From Sphaerisporangium sp. TRM90804 (GTDB taxonomy: Bacteria > Actinomycetota > Actinomycetes > Streptosporangiales > Streptosporangiaceae): a DNA stretch of 64,000 nucleotides. Below, one piece after another: positions 35,126 through 46,370 of the stretch. Each line of letters begins with the position of its first letter. Positions within the stretch are counted from its first letter, which is position 1. Under the pieces are notes generated by a model. It made no database searches, had not been told where the DNA came from, and was given only the letters and a program-made list of their open reading frames with translations. Position numbers and translations under genes: made by a program. The stretch is taken from assembly GCF_029846175.1 (NCBI RefSeq), contig NZ_JARWAC010000030.1, forward strand, positions 62,001 through 126,000. The letters are read 5' to 3'.

Positions 35126-36493
35126 GCTGGGCAGCGGGATGTACGGGAACCGTGTCTGGAACGGCTTGTCGTTCGCGTCGACCTTGTCACCGGCGGCGAG
35201 CGCCTGGACGAGCTTGCCGGTCTGGGCGGCGCCCGCCACGGCCTGCAGCGAGATGTCGACCACGTCGTCGGTGAGGCGGCGGCCGTTCGGGAAGCCCTGC
35301 GGGTCGCCCCCGAGCACGCCGAGCCGGTCGGGGCTCGCCGCGGGCGGGATCGCCATGTTGAGCCGCAGCATCTCCGAGGGCCGGAACGACTTGGCGTCGA
35401 CGTCCTTGTTGAGGATCTGCGAGTTCAGGTCGGCCTTGATGGGGCCGTTGGCCTTGGCGATGCCGGTGAGGAAGATCTCGACCAGGTCGGCGCGGGGCGT
35501 CTTGGGCGCGGGGATCTTGTAGATGCCCTCGAGCAGCCTGGGCAGCTCGGGGTTGGTCACACGCTTGACGACGGCCGGGATTCCGGCGTCCTTGTCGGGG
35601 CTGAGGGAGTTGAAGGTGTCCTTGAGCGCGGCGGGCACGACAACCTCGTTGACCAGCGGGTTGCCCAGGCGCGACACCTGGCGGTAGCCGCTCGGGCTCC
35701 ACTTGTCGGTGGTGGCCCAGACGCCGACGACCGGGTTCCGCCCGGGGTCCGATTTGAGCGCGAGGTCCGCCTTGGGCACCTGCACCGCGAGGCTGTGCAC
35801 GTTGTAGCCCTTGGTGGTGTCCTGGCCGACCTGCGACAGGTCGCCGCCGTACAGCAGGTCGAACACCCGCAGGTCCAGGAAGAAGGCCTCGTCGGCCTGG
35901 CCGGCGAAGGCCTGGCCGCCGCGCGGGAGCTTCTCCAGCGACTGGGCGCGGAGCGTGGCGTAGTCGGGCATCGAGGCGGCGCCGACGTTGCTCGGCGCGA
36001 CGACGCCGTTCTTGACCAGGGTGGTCCAGCCGTTCTTCTCGTCGTACTTCTTGAGCGTGTAGCGCTGGCGGAACAGCAGGTTCTCGTCGCCGAGGGAGGT
36101 GACGGGGCCGTTGTTGTACAGGAAGGTGGAGGTGCCGCGCTTGTCCTGGTCGCGGAAGGTCCACTGGTAGACGACGTCGGGCTTGGCGTTGCCGTCGTTG
36201 TCGATCTTGATGTTGTACCGCGACCTGGTGTCGAACGTGTAGAAGTTCGGCCCGCCGACCGGCTCCTCGAACGGGATCCAGTTGGCCATGAGCGTGACGG
36301 TGTCCGGCTTGTCGGGGCTGACGAACGCGTAGACGTCGGTGTTGTCGTTACGCGGGTCGCCCGCGATCATCGGCGCCTCCCGGTGCGAGGAGGCTGTGCC
36401 CGTGTCGGGGCGGAGCAAGGCGAGTGATGAGACGGACAGCGCCCCCGCGACCGCCAGTGCGGTCAAAGCTCGCCGGTTGATCCGGAGCTCCAT
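35102..36493 (-). CDS. DUF4331 secreted protein
   Basis: 463 residues from the ATG at 36493, with GAGAGGA nine bases upstream. A signal peptide occupies residues 1-35, followed at once by SSHREAPMIAGDPRNDNTDVYAF, given here as its key blocks SSHREAP and DNTDVYAF, the hallmark of DUF4331. The rest is a beta-rich exported domain (WIPFEEPVGGPNFY, NIKIDNDGNAKPDVVY). Many family members sit with TPR proteins and HoxN/HupE-like transporters, as here. Function is not established; a surface metal- or substrate-binding role would fit. Confidence 0.9.
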   Translation of the reverse strand: MELRINRRALTALAVAGALSVSSLALLRPDTGTASSHREAPMIAGDPRNDNTDVYAFVSPDKPDTVTLMANWIPFEEPVGGPNFYTFDTRSRYNIKIDNDGNAKPDVVYQWTFRDQDKRGTSTFLYNNGPVTSLGDENLLFRQRYTLKKYDEKNGWTTLVKNGVVAPSNVGAASMPDYATLRAQSLEKLPRGGQAFAGQADEAFFLDLRVFDLLYGGDLSQVGQDTTKGYNVHSLAVQVPKADLALKSDPGRNPVVGVWATTDKWSPSGYRQVSRLGNPLVNEVVVPAALKDTFNSLSPDKDAGIPAVVKRVTNPELPRLLEGIYKIPAPKTPRADLVEIFLTGIAKANGPIKADLNSQILNKDVDAKSFRPSEMLRLNMAIPPAASPDRLGVLGGDPQGFPNGRRLTDDVVDISLQAVAGAAQTGKLVQALAAGDKVDANDKPFQTRFPYIPLPSAAAVNQN

Positions 36494-36682
36494 GTCGTTC
36501 GGTCCTCTCGGCCCCCGGTCGCCATGCGCGACCGGTCGTCGTCTGGTGGGAGAGGTCCGGCCGGGATCCTCACCATCCATACGGAGCCGTGAGACGAGCG
36601 GATTGGCCGCGTTTCCAGGGACGGCGAAGGTTTCCCGGAGCGGCCGAGCGGACGGCGGAGCCGGCCCGCCGGCTCGGCGGGG

Positions 36683-38659
36683 CTAGCCCTGCCGGCCGGC
36701 GGCTAGGAGCTGGGTGGCGGCCAGCTCGCGATACAGGCCGTCTTGGGAGACCAGCTCGGCGTGGGTCCCGGCGGCGCGCACGCGGCCGGCGTCCAGGACG
36801 ACGATCTGGTCGGCGGTGGTGACGGTGGACAGGCGGTGCGCGATGACCAGCACCGTCGTGACGCCGGCGACCTCGGCGACCACGTCGCGCAGCCGCATCT
36901 CGTTGACCGCGTCGAGCTGGGAGGTCGCCTCGTCCAGCAGGAGCAGGCGCGGCCTGCGCAGCAGGGCCCGGGCGATGGCGACCCGCTGCCGCTCGCCGCC
37001 CGACAGCATCTGCCCGCGGTGGCCCACCGGCGTCTCCAGGCCGTCGGGCAGCCGCGACACCAGCTCCTCCAGCCGAGTGCGGCCCAGCACCTCGGCCACC
37101 TCGGCGTCGGTGGCGTCGGGCGCGCCGAACACGAGGTTCTCCCGCAGGGTGCCCGACAGCACGGGCGCGTCCTGCTCCACGTAGCCGAGGGAGGAGCGCC
37201 ACGCCGCCAGGGGCAGGTCGCGCACGTCGTGGCCGTCGGCGGTGATGACCCCCGCGTCGGGCTCGTAGAACCGCTCCAGCAGCGCGAAGACGGTCGACTT
37301 GCCCGCACCGGACGGCCCGACGAGCGCCGTCATGCCGCCGGCCCGGAGCTCGAACGACACGCCGTCGAGCGCGCGCGGCCGGTCGTCCCCGTACCGGAAG
37401 GCGATGTCCGTGAGCGTCACCGACGCCGGCCCGTCCCCGATCGACGCCGGGGACGTCCCGGCGCTCACGCGGAGCGAGGTAGCGACGGCCGGGGCCGTGC
37501 CAGGTGCCGTAGCGTCGGCCGAGGCGGGCGTGACGGTGGCCGCCGTCCCGTCGGGGCTCGGCTCCGCCGCGGCGCCGGCCAGGGTGGGCGCGGGCACCGG
37601 CGCGGTCCCGTCCGGGGCCGGGGCCGCCGGGTCGGCGGGGTCGGACGGTTCCGCGGGCAGGTCCTCGACCTCGCGCAGGCGGGGGATGACGGCGAGGCCC
37701 GCCTGCAGCTGGATGGCCGCCTGGACGAGCTGGGAGATCGGCCCCATCAGGTAGAAGAGGTACAGCAGGAACGCGATCAGCGAGGACACCGGCAGGTCGC
37801 CGGCCGCCACCCGCACGCCGCCCACGCCCAGCACCGCGAGGAACGCGAGCTGCACGGCCAGCCACGTCGACGTCCCGGCGGCCGCGCTCCATCCGGCCGC
37901 GGTGAGCCCGCGCCGCCAGGCGGTGACCGCCGCCCGCTCCACCGCCTCGGTCTCGCGCCTCTCGGCGCCGGACGCCTTCACCGTGCGGAACGCCTGGAGC
38001 GAGCGGTCGAGGGTCGCGCCCATCTCACCCAGGGCGACCTGCGCCTGGTTGGTCGCGGCGCGGATGCGCGGCAGGATGACGAAGTTGATCACGGCGACCG
38101 TCACGAGCACGCCCATGGTGGTGGCGAGCAGGACCGCGTCCACGAACGCCATCAGCGCCAGGCATCCGATGAGCGTGAACACGCCGGTGACGCCCCCGGT
38201 GAGGCCGGAGCTGCACACGGCGCTCAGCAGCGTCGTGTCTGCGGTGACCCGGGACTGCAGGTCGCCGGGCTGCAGCCGGTCGACGTCGGGCACCCGCAGG
38301 CGCAGCATCCGCCTGACCAGGCGCAGGCGGGCGTTCAGCACGATGCTCTCGGCGGTGCGCTCCAGCACGTACCCGCCCAGGGCGGAGACGACGGCGCCGA
38401 GCAGGATGAGCACGCTCAGGGTGAGCACGGGGCCGGTCAGCGACACCTCGCCGCCGAACGCGTCGATCACGCTCTTGGCGAGGAGGGGCGTGGCCAGGCC
38501 GGCGAGGCTGCCCGCCAGCCCGAGCGCTCCTCCGAGGACCAGGGTCCACCGGTGGGGGCGGACGTGGGACAGCAGCAGACGCCAGGACGCGGCGCGTGAA
38601 GAGGTGGGGGCCGTCACGAACGGAGCAACGCGAGACGCGTAGTGTCGCGTTCCCGCCAT
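36683..38659 (-). CDS. ABC exporter half-transporter (fused TMD-NBD) with long linker
   Basis: 658 residues. Six TM segments (about 35-325) form the exporter TMD. An Ala/Pro/Thr-rich linker of about 85 residues (335-420) then separates it from the NBD. The NBD has Walker A GPSGAGKST, Q-loop YVEQDAPVLSG, signature LSGGERQRVAIARAL, Walker B LLLLDEATSQLD and the switch His in IAHRLST. It likely homodimerises and exports a lipid or small hydrophobic compound. The linker is unusual for the family. It is divergent from an RpiR-type regulator. The start at 38659 is not backed by a strong ribosome site. Confidence 0.9.
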   Translation of the reverse strand: MAGTRHYASRVAPFVTAPTSSRAASWRLLLSHVRPHRWTLVLGGALGLAGSLAGLATPLLAKSVIDAFGGEVSLTGPVLTLSVLILLGAVVSALGGYVLERTAESIVLNARLRLVRRMLRLRVPDVDRLQPGDLQSRVTADTTLLSAVCSSGLTGGVTGVFTLIGCLALMAFVDAVLLATTMGVLVTVAVINFVILPRIRAATNQAQVALGEMGATLDRSLQAFRTVKASGAERRETEAVERAAVTAWRRGLTAAGWSAAAGTSTWLAVQLAFLAVLGVGGVRVAAGDLPVSSLIAFLLYLFYLMGPISQLVQAAIQLQAGLAVIPRLREVEDLPAEPSDPADPAAPAPDGTAPVPAPTLAGAAAEPSPDGTAATVTPASADATAPGTAPAVATSLRVSAGTSPASIGDGPASVTLTDIAFRYGDDRPRALDGVSFELRAGGMTALVGPSGAGKSTVFALLERFYEPDAGVITADGHDVRDLPLAAWRSSLGYVEQDAPVLSGTLRENLVFGAPDATDAEVAEVLGRTRLEELVSRLPDGLETPVGHRGQMLSGGERQRVAIARALLRRPRLLLLDEATSQLDAVNEMRLRDVVAEVAGVTTVLVIAHRLSTVTTADQIVVLDAGRVRAAGTHAELVSQDGLYRELAATQLLAAGRQG

Positions 38660-38790
38660 TCCATCACGTACCGGACTCTATCCCTGAATGACATCATTCG
38701 CTGGGGCGGATTCCCCTGCCGGGCGGGATGAAGCGCGGCGGTCGCGACGTTGTGCACGCGGGGGATCGGACCCGGGGGCGGGAGGCGGAA

Positions 38791-39807
38791 GTGGCGGAAG
38801 GGCTCGAACGGCTGCTCCAGGGGAAGCGGTTGTCACCGGTCCAGCAACGCATCGCGCAGTACGTGGACGAGCACCTCCCGGAGGCGATCTTCCTGTCCAG
38901 CGTCGAGCTGGCCGTGCGCGCCGGGGTGAGCCAGCCGTCGGTCACCCGGTTCGCGATGGCGCTGGGCTTCGCCGGCTACCCGGAGCTGCGCCAGGCGCTC
39001 CGCCCGCTCGTGGTCGGCCGTGACGGCTCCCCGTCGGGGCAGGGCGCGGACGGGGCCGAGGGGCGGCACGACCCGGTCGCGCACCCTCAGGGGCGGCTCG
39101 ACGGAGAGCGCGATCGGGGGACGGCGTACGGCCCGCCCGGCGACGCGGCGGAGGCGTCCGGGGGGCCGCTGTGCGCGGCGATCGACCACGAGATCCGCTC
39201 CCTCACCGTCATCCGCGACCACCTCGCCCGCGACGCGCACCCCGACGGCAGCGGCTCGCGGGGGCAGGACGGCGCGGGGCAGGACGCGCCGGACGACGGC
39301 GGGCTGGCCGCGCGGATCGCCGGGCTGGGCACCGCGCTGGCGGGATGCGAGCCGTTACCCGTGCTGGGCCTGCGCGAGGCGTCGGGCCCGGTGACGACCT
39401 TCGCCTACTACGCCCGGCGCATCCACCCGGACGTGCGCCCGCTGGTCCACGGCGGCTCGGAGCTGGCCGACGGCCTGCACGCCGCCCGCAGGGCCGGCGC
39501 GGAGTGGCTGCTCGCCGTCGTCCTGCCGCGCTACCCGGCGGAGGCGGTCCACGCCCTGCAGTACGCCGCCAAGCTGGGCTTCCGCACGGCGGCCATCGCC
39601 GACCGTGCGGACGTCCCCTTCCCCTGTGACGTGGTGCTGCCGGCGCCGGTGCGGCGCGGCCCGGTGTTCGACTCCCACGCCGCCCCGCTGGCCCTGGCCA
39701 TGGCCCTGCTGGAGGCCATGGCCGCGGCGACGCCGCTGCGCACCAAGGCCCGCATCCAGGAGCACGAGCGCATGGCCGACGAGACGGGCGTGTTCCTCCC
39801 GTCCTGA
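38791..39807 (+). CDS. MurR/RpiR-family transcriptional regulator
   Basis: 338 residues from the GTG at 38791, chosen for GGGAGG five bases before it; an ATG at 38728 is possible. The N-terminal HTH_6 domain (LSPVQQRIAQYVDEHLP, VRAGVSQPSVTRFAMALGF) is followed by a poorly conserved hydrophilic insertion and an SIS domain in the C-terminal half (VLGLREASGPVTTFAYYARR, LAVVLPRYPAEAV). RpiR regulators sense phosphosugars. The charged insert of about 80 residues between the domains is longer than usual. Target genes are unclear; the divergent ABC exporter is the nearest candidate. Confidence 0.88.
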   Translation: MAEGLERLLQGKRLSPVQQRIAQYVDEHLPEAIFLSSVELAVRAGVSQPSVTRFAMALGFAGYPELRQALRPLVVGRDGSPSGQGADGAEGRHDPVAHPQGRLDGERDRGTAYGPPGDAAEASGGPLCAAIDHEIRSLTVIRDHLARDAHPDGSGSRGQDGAGQDAPDDGGLAARIAGLGTALAGCEPLPVLGLREASGPVTTFAYYARRIHPDVRPLVHGGSELADGLHAARRAGAEWLLAVVLPRYPAEAVHALQYAAKLGFRTAAIADRADVPFPCDVVLPAPVRRGPVFDSHAAPLALAMALLEAMAAATPLRTKARIQEHERMADETGVFLPS

Positions 39808-39905
39808 CCGGACGAGGCGGCGCGGTCCGGCGTCGCGAAGGGCGGGGCCCGACCCGTGCGGCCGCCGTGGCGGGCGGGTGACGGGGTCGCCGCTAGGGTG
39901 ATCAC

Positions 39906-40601
39906 ATGGCTGAACGACCCATCGCGCTGATCACCGGAGGCTCTCGGGGTGTGGGGGCGGCGATCGCCCGGGCCCTCGCGCCGACACACGACCTCCTGCT
40001 CGGCGGTCGCGAGAGCACCACGTTGCTGCACATCTGCGATGAGCTCGGCGCCCGCCCGTGGCCCGTCGAGCTCACCGACGAACGCGCCGTCGCCGAGGCC
40101 GTCGCCGGCGTCGAGCGGCTCGACGTGCTCGTGCACAGCGCCGGCGTGACGCGGCTCGGCTCGGTCGCCGACCTCACGCCGCAGGTGTGGCGCGAGGTGC
40201 TGGAGGTCAACGTCACCGCGGTGGCCGGCCTGACCCGCCTGCTCCTGCCCGCGCTCAGGGCCGCGCGCGGCCACGTCGTCATGATCAACTCTGGTGCGGG
40301 GCTGCGCGCCAACCCCACCTGGGGCGCCTACGCGGCGAGCAAGTTCGCGCTGCGCGCCCTCGCCGACGCCCTGCGCCTGGAGGAGCAGGGCAACGGCCTG
40401 CGCGTCACCACGATCTACACCGGCCGCGTCGACACCGACATGCAGAGGGAGGTGCGCGCGAGCGAGGGCGGCCCCTACGAGCCCGAGAAGTACCTCGTCC
40501 CGGCCTCGGTGGCGGGCACCGTTCTGGCCGCCGTCACCGCGAGCCCGGACGCCCACATCACCGAGATCACGGTGCGGCCGGCCGAGGGTCCCGTCAACTG
40601 A
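39906..40601 (+). CDS. Short-chain dehydrogenase/reductase
   Basis: 231 residues. TGGSRGVG is the cofactor-binding glycine motif, HSAG corresponds to NNAG, the catalytic Ser is in INSGAG and YAASK gives Y-x-x-x-K. The short C-terminus resembles YdfG-like or 'SDR family oxidoreductase' proteins of actinobacteria that lie next to sigma-factor genes. NADP(H) preference is suggested by GGRES after strand 2. Substrate unknown. Confidence 0.88.
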   Translation: MAERPIALITGGSRGVGAAIARALAPTHDLLLGGRESTTLLHICDELGARPWPVELTDERAVAEAVAGVERLDVLVHSAGVTRLGSVADLTPQVWREVLEVNVTAVAGLTRLLLPALRAARGHVVMINSGAGLRANPTWGAYAASKFALRALADALRLEEQGNGLRVTTIYTGRVDTDMQREVRASEGGPYEPEKYLVPASVAGTVLAAVTASPDAHITEITVRPAEGPVN

Positions 40602-40680
40602 TCGGCCCCCCGCGTCCGCTTATGCGCCTCAGTCGTTACCCGCCTATTTCCGGCTCATCTCCGCACGTCGGACGGGGTTC

Positions 40681-40764
40681 TCCTCCTTGAGGAGGATGGC
40701 TGAAACCATTCTCTGGTCCTATCCCTTTAGGGAATCTTTGCCCTGGACTGAACGTTGGTGAGGG
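40681..40764 (+). promoter_or_regulatory. Leader of the sigma factor gene with hairpin and possible 21-codon uORF
   Basis: TCCTCC-TTGA-GGAGGA (40681-40696) forms a perfect six-base hairpin that would hide a GAGGAGG ribosome site. An ATG immediately after it (40696) opens a 21-codon frame, MAETILWSYPF... ending TGA at 40761. The segment is less GC-rich than its surroundings. It lies about 100 bases before the sigma factor start and may be a regulatory leader, or simply promoter DNA. Confidence 0.3.
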
Positions 40765-40863
40765 AAAGAGGGGGAGAGAACGCTGACCGGTCCCGAGAGG
40801 GCCCGGAATGGCGGGCTCCACCCGCACGTGAGGGCGGGCGCGGCGAGACGAGGTGCCATAAGC

Positions 40864-41805
40864 ATGGCGAGGCCGACGGGGATCCGGACGCAGGAGCAGC
40901 AGGTCGCCGACAGGGATCTGCTGGGCACTTACCTGGCGGAGATCGGGCGGGTGCCGCTTCTCAGCGCAGAGGAGGAGGTGGAGCTCGCCAAGCGCATCGA
41001 GGGCGGGCTCTTCGCCGAGCAACTCCTCGACACCGGGATGCCGGAACCGAAGGTGGCCGACGCGGCCGACGAGGAGCTGGAACGGCTCGCGGTGTCCGGC
41101 AGGCGGGCGAAGGACGAGTTCATCCAGGCGAACCTCCGGCTGGTCGTGGCGGTGGCCAGGAAGTACTCCGGCAGGGGGATGCCGCTGATCGACCTGGTCC
41201 AGGAGGGGAACCTGGGCCTGGTCAGGGCCGTGGAGAAGTTCGACTACCGGCGGGGCTACAAGTTCTCGACCTACGCCACCTGGTGGATCCGCCAGTCGGT
41301 GGGCCGGGCCATCCACGAGCAGGCCAGGCCGGTGCGCCTGCCCACCCACGCCGGGGAGCAGATGACCCGCCTCATGCGGGTGCGCCGCGACATGATGGCC
41401 GAGTTCGACACCGAGCCGACCGACGACGACCTCGCCAAGGTGCTCGACCTGCCCATCGAGCGGGTGCGTGAGCTGCGCCGCTGGGCCTCCGACCCGGTGT
41501 CGCTGCAGCTCGGCGTGGGCGACGAGGACGAGACCGAGCTCGGCGACATGATCGCCGACGACACGTGGGCCGACCCCGAGCAGCAGGCCATGGACACCCT
41601 CGACCGCGAGCGCCTGGAGGACTGGCTGCTCGGGCTGGAGGGCCAGACGCGCGAGATGTTGCGCTGGCGTTACGGCCTGGCCGACGGGCGCGAGCACACG
41701 CTGACCGAGGTCGGCGAGCGGTACGGCATCGGCCGCGACCGCGCCCGGCGCATCGAGCGCGACGCCCTGGCCCGCCTGCGCAAGCTCGCGCAGGCCGCCG
41801 CCTGA
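40864..41805 (+). CDS. RNA polymerase sigma factor, principal-like group 2 (HrdB/SigB-related)
   Basis: 313 residues from the ATG at 40864 (GAGGTG upstream). Regions 1.2 to 4.2 are all present: DLLGTYLAEIGRVPLLSAEEE (1.2, shown by its start), NLRLVVAVARKYSGRGMPLIDL, the RpoD-box-like EGNLGLVRAVEKFDYRRGYKFSTYATWWIRQ (region 2, key residues only), HEQARPVRLP (3.0), and the region 4.2 HTH (TLTEVGERYGIGRDRARRIE). Lacks the long acidic N-terminal region 1.1 of the primary sigma. Region 2.4 suggests -10 promoters like those of HrdB. No anti-sigma gene is adjacent. Confidence 0.93.
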   Translation: MARPTGIRTQEQQVADRDLLGTYLAEIGRVPLLSAEEEVELAKRIEGGLFAEQLLDTGMPEPKVADAADEELERLAVSGRRAKDEFIQANLRLVVAVARKYSGRGMPLIDLVQEGNLGLVRAVEKFDYRRGYKFSTYATWWIRQSVGRAIHEQARPVRLPTHAGEQMTRLMRVRRDMMAEFDTEPTDDDLAKVLDLPIERVRELRRWASDPVSLQLGVGDEDETELGDMIADDTWADPEQQAMDTLDRERLEDWLLGLEGQTREMLRWRYGLADGREHTLTEVGERYGIGRDRARRIERDALARLRKLAQAAA

Positions 41806-41967
41806 CCGCGCCACCGCGGGCCGCCCCGGCGGCCGGCGCGGCGTGTTTCACCGATTCGACACCCCGGCGACCGTCCCGCCTCACCTCATCGCAGGTGGCG
41901 GGGCGGTCGCCGTCGTCGTGCCCTCCCGCACGCCTGACGGGCCGCTGATGAGGACATCCCGATAGGG

Positions 41968-42051
41968 GTTACCAAGCGTTCCGAAACGTGGCCGAAACAT
42001 CCCGTCCGTGAGTTTCACGCACGTGAAACACACCGGGTGTGGACCTGAAAC
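41968..42051 (+). promoter_or_regulatory. Nitrogen-control region upstream of amtB (GlnR-like boxes and a palindrome)
   Basis: GTTAC at 41968, then GAAAC at 41983 and again at 41994 with a six-base gap, matching the half-site pattern of actinobacterial GlnR. The perfect palindrome GTTTCACG-CA-CGTGAAAC lies at 42012-42029, and another GAAAC at 42047. It sits 115-200 bases before the amtB start. The rest of the 41806-42164 gap shows no gene. Confidence 0.6.
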
Positions 42052-42164
42052 GGCAGAAGAACACGCTTTCGCCCAACGTCAGTGCGCAGCCGGTCAACGA
42101 AGCCCTGGAGCGACCACTGCGGGAGAAATCGGCCACACGCCATTTGTAAGGAGGGTCGCATCGA

Positions 42165-43810
<1,646 letters not shown>

Positions 43811-43814
43811 CCGG

Positions 43815-46181
43815 ATGATGAGAGGCGACGCTCGCTCATATGCCGCGGCCCGCAAGGAGCGGGCCGCGGACATCGATCGCTGGCTGGCCGACCTCTTCCG
43901 CACGGCTGTTCCGCAGCCGTACGGACGGGAAGGCCGGAACTGGCCCGGGGGGACCAAGAGCGGCATCGCGAACGGTGACGAACGCGGCGCCGGCGCTCCC
44001 AACGGAGGGCCCGGCGCCGCCTTCGCCGCCGGAGGAGGGGCTCCCTACGCGGGCACCGGGGTGTCGCTCGTGGCGGTCGGCAGCCTGGGCAGGGGCGAGC
44101 TCGCCCCCGGCAGCGACCTCGACCTCGTGCTCATCCACAACGGCCAGGACGACGTGGCCCGCATCGCCGACCGCATCTGGTACCCCATCTGGGACTCCGG
44201 CCTCGGGCTCGACCACTCCGTGCGCACCGTAGACGAGGTCGCCAAAGTGGCCCGCGAGGATTTGAAGGCGGTGCTCGGGCTGATCCAGGCCCGGCACGTC
44301 ACCGGCGACCCCGAGCTCACCAGGGCAGCCCGCGAGGCGGTGCTGGCCGACTGGCGCGCCGACTCCCGCCGCAGGCTGGCCGAGCTGCGCGAGGCGGCCG
44401 ACAAGCGCGCCGAGACCTCCGGCGAGCTGGCCTTCCTTCTCGAACCCGACCTGCGCGACTCCCGCGGCGGGCTGCGCGACGTGCAGGCCATGCAGGCGGT
44501 CGCCGCCGCGTGGGTCGCCTCCGCGCCCGGCCCGCGCGTCCGCGAGGCGTACGAGTTCCTGCTCGACGCGCGGCACGGGCTGCACCTGGTCACCGCGCGC
44601 GGTGCCGACCGCCTGGTCCTGCAGGAGCAGGACGCCGTGGCGGGCGCGCTCGGCCTGCTGGACGCCGAGGCGCTGATGCGCCGCCTGGCCGAGGCCGGCC
44701 GCACGATCTCCCACTCCTTCGACGCCACCTGGCGCACCGTCGACCGCCTGCTGTCCGGCCCGGCGCCGCGCGGGCGGCGCCCGCTGGCCGACGGCGTGGT
44801 GGAGCACGGCGGCGAGGTCGTGCTCGCGCGCGGCGTGAACCCCAAGCAGGACCCCGTCCTGGTGCTGAGGGCGGCGGCCGCCGCGGCCGAGGCCGGGCTG
44901 CCGATGGCTCCCGCGACGGTGTCGCTGCTCGCGGCGCAGGCCCCTCCGCTGCCCGTCCCCTGGCCCGACGAGGCGCGCGACGCGCTGGTGGGCCTGCTCG
45001 GCGCGGGCCGCGCGGCCGTCCCGGTGTGGGAGGAGCTCGACCAGGCCGGGATCATCGTCAGGCTCATCCCCGACTGGGAGCGGGTGCGGCACCGCCCGCA
45101 GCGCAACCCGGTCCACCGCTTCACCGTCGACCGCCACCTCATCGAGACGGCGGCGGGTGCGGCGTCGTTCACCCGCGAGGTCTCGCGCCCCGACCTGCTG
45201 CTGATCTCCGCCCTGCTGCACGACATGGGCAAGGGCTGGCCGGGCGACCACTCGACGACCGGCGAGGTCGTCGCCCGCGACATCGGGGCGCGCATGGGGC
45301 TGGCGCCCGCCGACGTGGCGACCGTCGCGACCGTGGTCCGCCACCACCTGCTGCTGCCCGAGACCGCCACCCGGCGCGACCTGGACGACCCCGTGACGAT
45401 CTCCCGGGTGGCCGAGGCCGTCGGCAGCCGCGAGGCGCTGGAGCTGCTGGCCGCCCTGGCCGTCGCCGACGGCCACGCCACCGGCCCCGCCGCGTGGAAC
45501 ACCTGGAAGGCCGGGCTGGTCTCGGAGCTGGTCAGAAGGACACGTTCGGTCCTGTCGGGCGCCCCGCCCGCGCCGGCGCCGTCCCTGTCGCCGCAGCAGG
45601 CGTCGCTGGCCAGGCACGGCGGCGGCGCGGTGCGTGTCAACGGGGGCGCGGTGACCGTCGTCGCGCCCGACCGCCCCGGGCTGCTGTGGCGGGCCGCGGG
45701 CGTGCTGGCGGCGCACCGCATGGTGGTGCGCTCGGCGTCGGCGGCCTCCGCGTCCTCGACCGCGGTCATCGAGTTCTCCGTCGTCCCCGAGTACGGCACG
45801 CCGCCCGACCCGGCCACGCTGGAGGCCGATCTGCGGCTGGTGCTGGCCGGCCGGCTCGACATCGAGCAGCGGCTGGCCAGGCGCACCAGATCGCTCCGGC
45901 CGGCCAGGGTGCCGGTGGCCCCGCCGAGGGTCAGCCTGGTGGACGACGCCTCGCAGACGGCCACCGTCGTCGAGGTGCGCGCGCACGACCGCCCGGGGTT
46001 GCTGTGGCGCATCGGCAGGGCGTTCGGCGAGTGCAACCTCGACGTCCGCGCGGCCCGCGTGGAGACTCTCGGCGCCGAGGCGGTCGACGTCTTCTACGTG
46101 GTCGACCGGTCGGGCCGGCCGCTGACGGACTCCGAGCAGCGCACGCAGGTGCGCGAGCACGTGCTCGCGGCCCTGCGCTGA
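43815..46181 (+). CDS. glnD: PII nucleotidyltransferase GlnD
   Basis: 788 residues starting four bases after glnK. Nucleotidyltransferase domain with GS(89-90)-LGRGELAPGSDLDL metal site, HD phosphohydrolase domain with LLHDMGKGWPGDHS, and two C-terminal ACT domains (VVAPDRPGLLWRAAG and VRAHDRPGLLWRIGRA). It adds and removes nucleotide on GlnK, adenylylation being the known reaction in Streptomyces and corynebacteria. A Gly/Ala-rich insert of about 40 residues (38-82) precedes the catalytic motif and is not typical. Confidence 0.95.
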   Translation: MMRGDARSYAAARKERAADIDRWLADLFRTAVPQPYGREGRNWPGGTKSGIANGDERGAGAPNGGPGAAFAAGGGAPYAGTGVSLVAVGSLGRGELAPGSDLDLVLIHNGQDDVARIADRIWYPIWDSGLGLDHSVRTVDEVAKVAREDLKAVLGLIQARHVTGDPELTRAAREAVLADWRADSRRRLAELREAADKRAETSGELAFLLEPDLRDSRGGLRDVQAMQAVAAAWVASAPGPRVREAYEFLLDARHGLHLVTARGADRLVLQEQDAVAGALGLLDAEALMRRLAEAGRTISHSFDATWRTVDRLLSGPAPRGRRPLADGVVEHGGEVVLARGVNPKQDPVLVLRAAAAAAEAGLPMAPATVSLLAAQAPPLPVPWPDEARDALVGLLGAGRAAVPVWEELDQAGIIVRLIPDWERVRHRPQRNPVHRFTVDRHLIETAAGAASFTREVSRPDLLLISALLHDMGKGWPGDHSTTGEVVARDIGARMGLAPADVATVATVVRHHLLLPETATRRDLDDPVTISRVAEAVGSREALELLAALAVADGHATGPAAWNTWKAGLVSELVRRTRSVLSGAPPAPAPSLSPQQASLARHGGGAVRVNGGAVTVVAPDRPGLLWRAAGVLAAHRMVVRSASAASASSTAVIEFSVVPEYGTPPDPATLEADLRLVLAGRLDIEQRLARRTRSLRPARVPVAPPRVSLVDDASQTATVVEVRAHDRPGLLWRIGRAFGECNLDVRAARVETLGAEAVDVFYVVDRSGRPLTDSEQRTQVREHVLAALR

Positions 46182-46370
46182 CCCGGCGTCCCGCGAACGC
46201 CGTTTACGGCTGTCGGCCCTCTGACCTGCGCCGACGCGCCTGGAGCTCCGGCTGATTCATAACAATTGCGTCGAACGCCGCCGATCCGGCAGCGACATCG
46301 ATGACCTTGTGGTCGAATTGTCCCCGCTTAAGTAGTTATCAGCCATGCCGTCATCCATGCATGGAGGATC

